64,000 nucleotides of DNA from Siniperca chuatsi (taxonomy: Eukaryota; Chordata; Actinopteri; Centrarchiformes; Sinipercidae): positions 24,281,542 to 24,345,541 of the forward strand of contig NC_058059.1 of NCBI RefSeq assembly GCF_020085105.1, read 5' to 3'. Shown in pieces: positions 61,501 to 64,000 of the stretch. The position numbers and the translations under genes were made by a program. The notes beneath the pieces were generated by a model. It searched no databases. It saw only the letters and a list, made by a program, of their open reading frames with translations, and was not told where the DNA came from. Each line of letters starts with the position of its first letter. Positions within the stretch are counted from its first letter, which is position 1.

Positions 61501-64000
61501 GGATAAAAACTTGAAGGAGCCAGCTGGTTTAGGGGGGCGATAAATAATAGCAAATATGACCGGGAGGGGCCCACCAAGTTTAAACATGAGCACTTCAAAA
61601 GGAGGAAAAACCATTACAAGCTATGAGGTTACATTTTAAATGCTTCCTATAGACAGTAACAAGGCCCCCACCTCGACCACAAACCCTATGGCAGCTAAAG
61701 CAGTCATAATCTGGAGGGCACAATTCAGCCAGCTGACAGTGATCACCAGGACGTAACCAGGATTCAGTTAAACACATAAAATCTAAATCAGGAGAAGAGA
61801 TCAAATCATTTAAAATAAACATTTTGTTAGAGAGGGCTCTTCCATTGAGAAGAGCCCACAAGTCTGTGCTGGGTCAGACCTGAAGTTGAGACTAGAGCGA
61901 TCTTTATTAAATTATAATTATTGCTGTGTCAGCTGTGTCTGTTTCGTATTAAGGACCTATGCGAAATTACCACAATTTTAAAAGTAGCACTAGAGGGATC
62001 CGGGCTCCAAATAGCAGGACTATGTTCAGTCCACAAGGGGGAGTTAGTGACAGCAGAGGGTGCGTGGCCTACCTGACTTGTTTGGGTGAAGACCATCTCG
62101 TGAAAACAACAAAGAATGCTCCCAGAATAAGTTAAAATTGTGAATAAAACCAACATCATGGGTGCTGCAGACAGACTGAAGTCAGGTATGAAGGCTGAGG
62201 ACTACTAAAACGGCCAATTCCACGACCCAGTGTAGGAAAGTCCGTTTGATTCCATAGTTATGTGTAAAACCAGCACAAATTTTCCTGCGTGTTGGTGTAA
62301 AATGATGTATGAAGAGTGAAATTTGTGTGAATGAGAGCAAGTTTAAGAGGAAATTTTCAGAACATTTTACAAATCCTCTGCACTCTAGTGATGATGTCAC
62401 CCACTCTAGCTCAGAACATTTTGCCCAATACACATCCATTATAAACTCAAAGGGACTAAAAAAAGCATAAAACATAAACTGCAATATTGAAAAGACTGTA
62501 AAAGATATCAAAAAGTGTAATAGTTGAAATTCTTGTGACCTGTTTAAAGTTTAAATGACATCTGTACCTGAAAGTATGCAGAACTAGTAGCCTTTCAAAG
62601 TGGAGTAGGTTTGAAGAGGATTTGAAGATTGATAGAAAAAAGGTACTATTGTCTAACACCACACCAATCTAGATAATTTCTCTCTGTTTTTGTTTTTTTC
62701 CACTGTTCACAAAAAATGACCTTTATCAAAACATTCATTATCTTAGAATAACCTGAAAATGTTAACAATCAAAGTAAGTATTAAGAGTACAATTATTGCA
62801 TTATGGTACTTACTGCAGGGCTGGATGTCACACAGGTCCAGCCTGACCTGAGGGTCCAGGGTGAAGCACCAGGGCGCCTCCATCTGACCTCCTGGGTTAC
62901 GACAGAAGTTGTGACTTCCCCAGAGTTCGGGGTATTCCTGGGACAGATGGTGACCATGAGGGTACTGAGCGCTCCACGGCTGGCAGTGTTGACCAGATTT
63001 AGTGATGCTGACTGTGCCCCTGTAGTCAGCCCCACTTCCATTGTAGCAGCTGTGGTCTGAGGGGGAATCTGTAAAATAGACAGTGACTCAGTATGGATGC
63101 GCCTTCTACACACTATAAGAGAGGTGACTTACATTTTGTGGATTTATAAAATGATTGCATATTCAGAACTATCTATTTTTCAGCTGGTTTGCGGAGTGAC
63201 ACATCATGTTATAGTCCTGTGGTGTGCAACTTTATAAAACATGGTCACAAATTTTAACTGGACTGTTCTGTTATTCATTCAGTTCTGTTTTTTATATTTC
63301 ACATTTTTGAGCTTAATGTAAAAATTCTAAATAATGCATTAATTAATTATCCTGAATCCTGAATTAATTAACTAAATGGATAAATGACATCGGTTTCAGT
63401 AAATTCTTGGTAAATTGACCAGCCCACACTTACAGTGTTACACTTGTTCATTCATTTCATGAGCAGGGTGTTTTTACATCAATAATTGTAATGTGTGCAT
63501 GCTGTATCATCCACCTACATGGGCCCAGTTTTTGTGGTGGCACTCCTATCCTCATACAGGAAGCAGCATCAGGTGTGCCCGGCCGTGGCAGCAGGTGGCA
63601 GCTGGGGAGCTCCAGCTGCATGAGGATCATGGGATTGGATCGGGCGATGGTGTACTCTGCGTGGCACAGGTTGTTCTCCAGGGCTTCGCACTCATCTCGA
63701 CAGAGCTGACGCCGGCGAGGGCCCCGAGAGTCCTCGTCACACAGAGGGAAGACGTGGTAGCAGAAGGACGGGATGGCAAACCTGGAGCACTGATCCGATA
63801 GGTGGGTGGAGGTGCCAATCATAGTGAAGGCAGCTTGGAGGGAGGAAAAAAAAGCACGTTTGAGCCAGTTTCCCACATGTTTAATATGTCAACTAAGAGA
63901 GCCAGTGGATTTTCTTACCTGTGATGCGGTTTTCACTCTCCCCCTGCATCTGCAGTGACTCAACATAGATGCTTTGGTTGCCGATAAAGCGAGCACAGGC
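48137..64000 (-). CDS. ror2: ror2: receptor tyrosine kinase-like orphan receptor 2, exons 5-9 (5' part outside window)
   Basis: Plasma-membrane Wnt5a receptor acting in planar polarity, limb/cartilage and convergent-extension signalling. The visible exons give 770 residues; about 170 N-terminal residues (signal peptide, Ig domain) are beyond 64000. In order: Frizzled-like cysteine-rich domain (63919-64000 and 63519-63833), kringle (62814-63068), transmembrane helix (50644-50849), kinase and Ser/Thr/Pro-rich tail (48137-49591). The kinase has [21 protein letters not shown] in place of DFG (normal for RORs) and a YSADYY activation loop. Tail blocks [36 protein letters not shown] and VPETELLGD are ROR2 signatures that exclude ROR1. 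Splice sites are GT-AG and phases agree. The intron before the TM exon is 12 kb and transposon-filled. Confidence 0.97.
50644..50849 (-). CDS. ror2: ror2 exon 8: transmembrane segment
   Basis: 206 bp: [20 protein letters not shown], then [20 protein letters not shown], through [19 protein letters not shown] hydrophobic helix of about 25 residues is followed by a basic stop-transfer motif (CRNKQK). Acceptor ATCTCCAG, donor GTGATA (weaker than consensus). Confidence 0.94.
51035..51330. mobile_element. hAT-type MITE with exact 8-bp target duplication (ror2 intron 7)
   Basis: CACATCAG occurs exactly at 51027-51034 and 51331-51338. The enclosed 296 bp starts CAGCGCCGCCGC and ends GCAGCGGCACTG, imperfect inverted termini (CAGYGCCGC). 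It contains a C9 run at 51241. It lies about 190 bp from the ror2 transmembrane exon. Confidence 0.85.
51340..52095. other. ror2 intron, no feature assigned
   Basis: AT-rich intronic sequence with weak repeats such as CTGACAGCT(G/C)AAAT. Nothing coding. Confidence 0.4.
52096..52325. repeat. Minisatellite, about three units of roughly 63 bp (reverse of 4838-5160)
   Basis: The core CTTTTATTTTGAAAA starts at 52138, 52200 and 52264, spacing 62 and 64 bp. It is the reverse complement of the core at 4840. Spacer phrases CTCCTGTTACCATCT also recur. Confidence 0.8.
52365..53125 (-). mobile_element. Rex1/CR1-like LINE, 3' part
   Basis: The minus strand encodes [20 protein letters not shown] (near 53075), [20 protein letters not shown] and [20 protein letters not shown] (52720-52885). 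The 3' tail is near 52370 (AGATTCAAGAACTTTGTGC on the plus strand). These match the RT C-terminal region of Rex1-type fish LINEs by recall. A frameshift separates the two parts, and the 5' half is absent. Confidence 0.8.
53380..53523. repeat. Dispersed intronic repeat copy
   Basis: CATTATAAACTCAGAAAAGG and CTGAAAAAAGCATAGAACTT recur, diverged, at 55300 and 62430 in the same intron. One repeat family, class unknown. Confidence 0.55.
53524..53900 (+). mobile_element. Probable solo LTR
   Basis: C/T-rich sequence starting TGAGGAACTTCC and ending CCATAACA (TG...CA), with an AATAAA signal at 53828-53833. This layout resembles the LTR at 56815. No gag or pol beside it, and no matching 4-6 bp target duplication was found, so the left limit is uncertain. 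Confidence 0.45.
54112..54839. mobile_element. Long foldback DNA element, about 180-bp inverted arms
   Basis: 54112-54292 and 54661-54839 are imperfect inverted repeats of about 180 bp. Shared blocks include ATAGAGAGG at the outer ends, GTCCCTCCCCTT, CATGGGACCTTATTTCG, TGTGCCATGAATTACAC and CATGTCAAGAAAGTC. The spacer of about 370 bp has no protein domain I recognise. The outer flanks (TTGCT left, GGTGATTGAGGC right) read as one continuous sequence at 58700, suggesting an occupied/empty site pair. Confidence 0.85.
54840..55370. repeat. Dispersed intronic repeat (copy of 58600-59010 and 62230-62480)
   Basis: GGTGATTGAGGC, CTGGCACTGTCTGCTTTCC, then GGCACAAACTTTCC and CATTATAAACTCAG occur in the same order as in the other copies. 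No coding frame. Possibly one large element fragmented across the intron. Confidence 0.55.
55690..56814 (-). mobile_element. I/Nimb-like LINE, RT and pre-RT fragment
   Basis: The minus strand encodes [20 protein letters not shown] and [20 protein letters not shown] (pre-RT linker), [57 protein letters not shown] and [14 protein letters not shown] block reading [16 protein letters not shown] follows in other frames. The motif set fits I-clade (Nimb-type) non-LTR elements of fish. Frameshifts and two insertions (56544-56648 and from 56815) disable it. Confidence 0.8.
56544..56648. mobile_element. 105-bp retroposon tail inserted in the LINE, 13-bp target duplication
   Basis: CATTCTTTTTATC occurs exactly at 56531-56543 and 56649-56661. 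Between them sits CATCCATCCATTTTCACCGC ... GCACACCCTGGACAGTGGCC, a very common teleost retroposon 3' end. Removing it rejoins the LINE frame ([10 protein letters not shown]). Confidence 0.85.
56815..57154 (+). mobile_element. 5' LTR of a Ty3/gypsy-like retrotransposon
   Basis: Runs TGTCAGGG...CGTAACA (TG...CA), with a CATAAAAG TATA-like box near 56909 and AATAAA at 57099-57104. It is followed by a gag-like frame. The 3' LTR was not found. It interrupts the I/Nimb-like LINE. Confidence 0.6.
57155..57860 (+). mobile_element. Gag-like remnant with proline-rich tandem repeats
   Basis: ATG at 57179 opens [20 protein letters not shown] but stops at 57279. The frame starting 57261 ([17 protein letters not shown]) resembles fish gypsy gag, then passes straight into about four 39-bp repeats (unit [13 protein letters not shown], 57378-57545). 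A 27-bp repeat coding [13 protein letters not shown] units follows (57770-57858). Gag core, protease and pol are missing. Confidence 0.55.
57861..58250 (-). mobile_element. I/Nimb-like LINE, ORF1 N-terminal fragment
   Basis: The minus strand reads [20 protein letters not shown], then acidic/basic low-complexity sequence and [24 protein letters not shown] sequence. It resembles the start of ORF1 in fish Nimb-type LINEs and has the same orientation as the RT at 55690-56814. The intervening several kilobases of the element are missing. Confidence 0.5.
58260..58565. repeat. Diverged, inverted copy of the MITE at 10300-10797 (partial)
   Basis: Contains ATTGTGATGACATCACAGATT, TTTGCAGTTTGAGGTGTCC, GTCAACAGTTTTACAGACGTC, CGAGTGGCCACTGGG and ATTATACATCCATGG, the reverse complement of 10300-10600. 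The far terminus is absent or replaced by the LINE ORF1. Confidence 0.8.
58600..59015. repeat. Dispersed intronic repeat
   Basis: GGTTGCTATGGTGATTGAGG (58697), CTGGCACTTTCTGCTTTCC and GTTAACATGGGAGC match 54840-55150. Here GGTTGCTAT and GGTGATTG are contiguous, unlike the site at 54112. Confidence 0.6.
59025..61865 (-). mobile_element. L2/Maui-like LINE ORF2, nearly complete but dead
   Basis: On the minus strand, an apurinic-type endonuclease: [20 protein letters not shown] (61760), [14 protein letters not shown] (61545), [10 protein letters not shown] (61470), [10 protein letters not shown] and VSDHLCIVF (61260-61350). Then a reverse transcriptase: [20 protein letters not shown] (60340), [20 protein letters not shown] (60210), [20 protein letters not shown] (60045), [12 protein letters not shown] (59970), and the C-terminal [20 protein letters not shown] region (59440). 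It ends in a TTATTATTATTA tail at 59027. Endonuclease Asp (GDFNIH) is Val and RT YADD is YAGD. The largest element in the ror2 intron. Confidence 0.9.
61866..62229. other. ror2 intron, probable LINE 5' flank
   Basis: Sequence directly upstream of the LINE endonuclease start. It may hold the element's 5' UTR or ORF1 remnant; no motif decides. Confidence 0.35.
62230..62520. repeat. Dispersed intronic repeat (third copy)
   Basis: CAGCACAAATTTTCCTGCG, CATTATAAACTCAAAGGG and AAAAAAGCATAAAACATAAA correspond to phrases at 55220-55340 and 53450-53500. Confidence 0.55.
62814..63068 (-). CDS. ror2: ror2 exon 7: kringle domain
   Basis: 255 bp. In frame: [67 protein letters not shown]. The six kringle cysteines, the HCQPW and APWCF motifs and CRNPGG are all present. 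Acceptor TTTTACAG, donor GTAAGT. The longer open frame in this span is an out-of-frame shadow. Confidence 0.94.
63519..63833 (-). CDS. ror2: ror2 exon 6: Frizzled-like cysteine-rich domain
   Basis: 315 bp: [75 protein letters not shown] and [16 protein letters not shown]. Donor GTAGGT at 63518-63513, chosen so that codon Tyr bridges to the kringle exon as in human (LGRY). This domain binds Wnt5a. Confidence 0.95.
63919..64000 (-). CDS. ror2: ror2 exon 5, partial (CRD start; runs off window)
   Basis: 82 bp visible: [20 protein letters not shown], then ESENRIT and donor GTAAGA. It matches the start of the ROR2 cysteine-rich domain. The remaining upstream part lies beyond the right edge. Confidence 0.93.

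Noticed and set aside
62793..63113. 106-codon minus-strand frame over the kringle exon
   Set aside because: Wrong frame: the kringle cysteines and splice phases are in another frame of the same strand.

Overview
The window is a piece of a ray-finned fish (teleost, probably percomorph) nuclear chromosome. The evidence is split genes with vertebrate exon structure, long introns, and dense teleost-type transposon remnants (L2/Maui-like, Rex1-like, I/Nimb-like and Penelope-like retroelements, tRNA-derived SINEs, hAT-type MITEs, foldback elements). Species was not determined.

Three protein-coding genes are recognisable, all on the minus strand. (1) auh, the mitochondrial 3-methylglutaconyl-CoA hydratase / AU-rich RNA-binding protein, lies at about 9.52-24.46 kb. 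All ten coding exons were located and join in frame to 327 codons plus stop. (2) nfil3 (E4BP4), a bZIP repressor of 468 residues, is encoded in one exon at 27.86-29.27 kb. A splice acceptor sits just upstream of it and a candidate noncoding first exon/promoter lies near 34.3-34.7 kb. (3) ror2, the Wnt5a receptor tyrosine kinase-like orphan receptor, runs from its stop at 48.14 kb past the right edge. The last five exons are present: end of the Frizzled-like domain, kringle, transmembrane segment, and kinase plus tail. The order and orientation AUH-NFIL3-ROR2 is the one known in human 9q22.

Layout: 1-9.5 kb is intergenic sequence 3' of auh, with an L2 copy, a minisatellite and MITEs. 9.5-24.5 kb is auh, with two MITEs supported by near-perfect 8-bp target duplications plus a SINE split by an hAT MITE. 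24.5 kb holds two CACGTG boxes in the auh promoter. 27.9-34.7 kb is nfil3 and its upstream region. 35-48 kb is repeat-rich intergenic sequence, including an inverted pair of about 0.7-kb repeats around an L2 element and a Penelope-like RT relic. 48.1-64 kb is ror2; its 12-kb intron before the transmembrane exon is packed with nested transposons.

The three genes do not form an operon. They are an ancient syntenic neighbourhood with separate roles: leucine catabolism, circadian/immune transcription, and Wnt5a planar polarity signalling. No convincing new gene system was found. The most informative unusual structures are the nested and inverted repeats, two loci of the same roughly 63-bp minisatellite in opposite orientation, and candidate E-box/E4BP4 sites.
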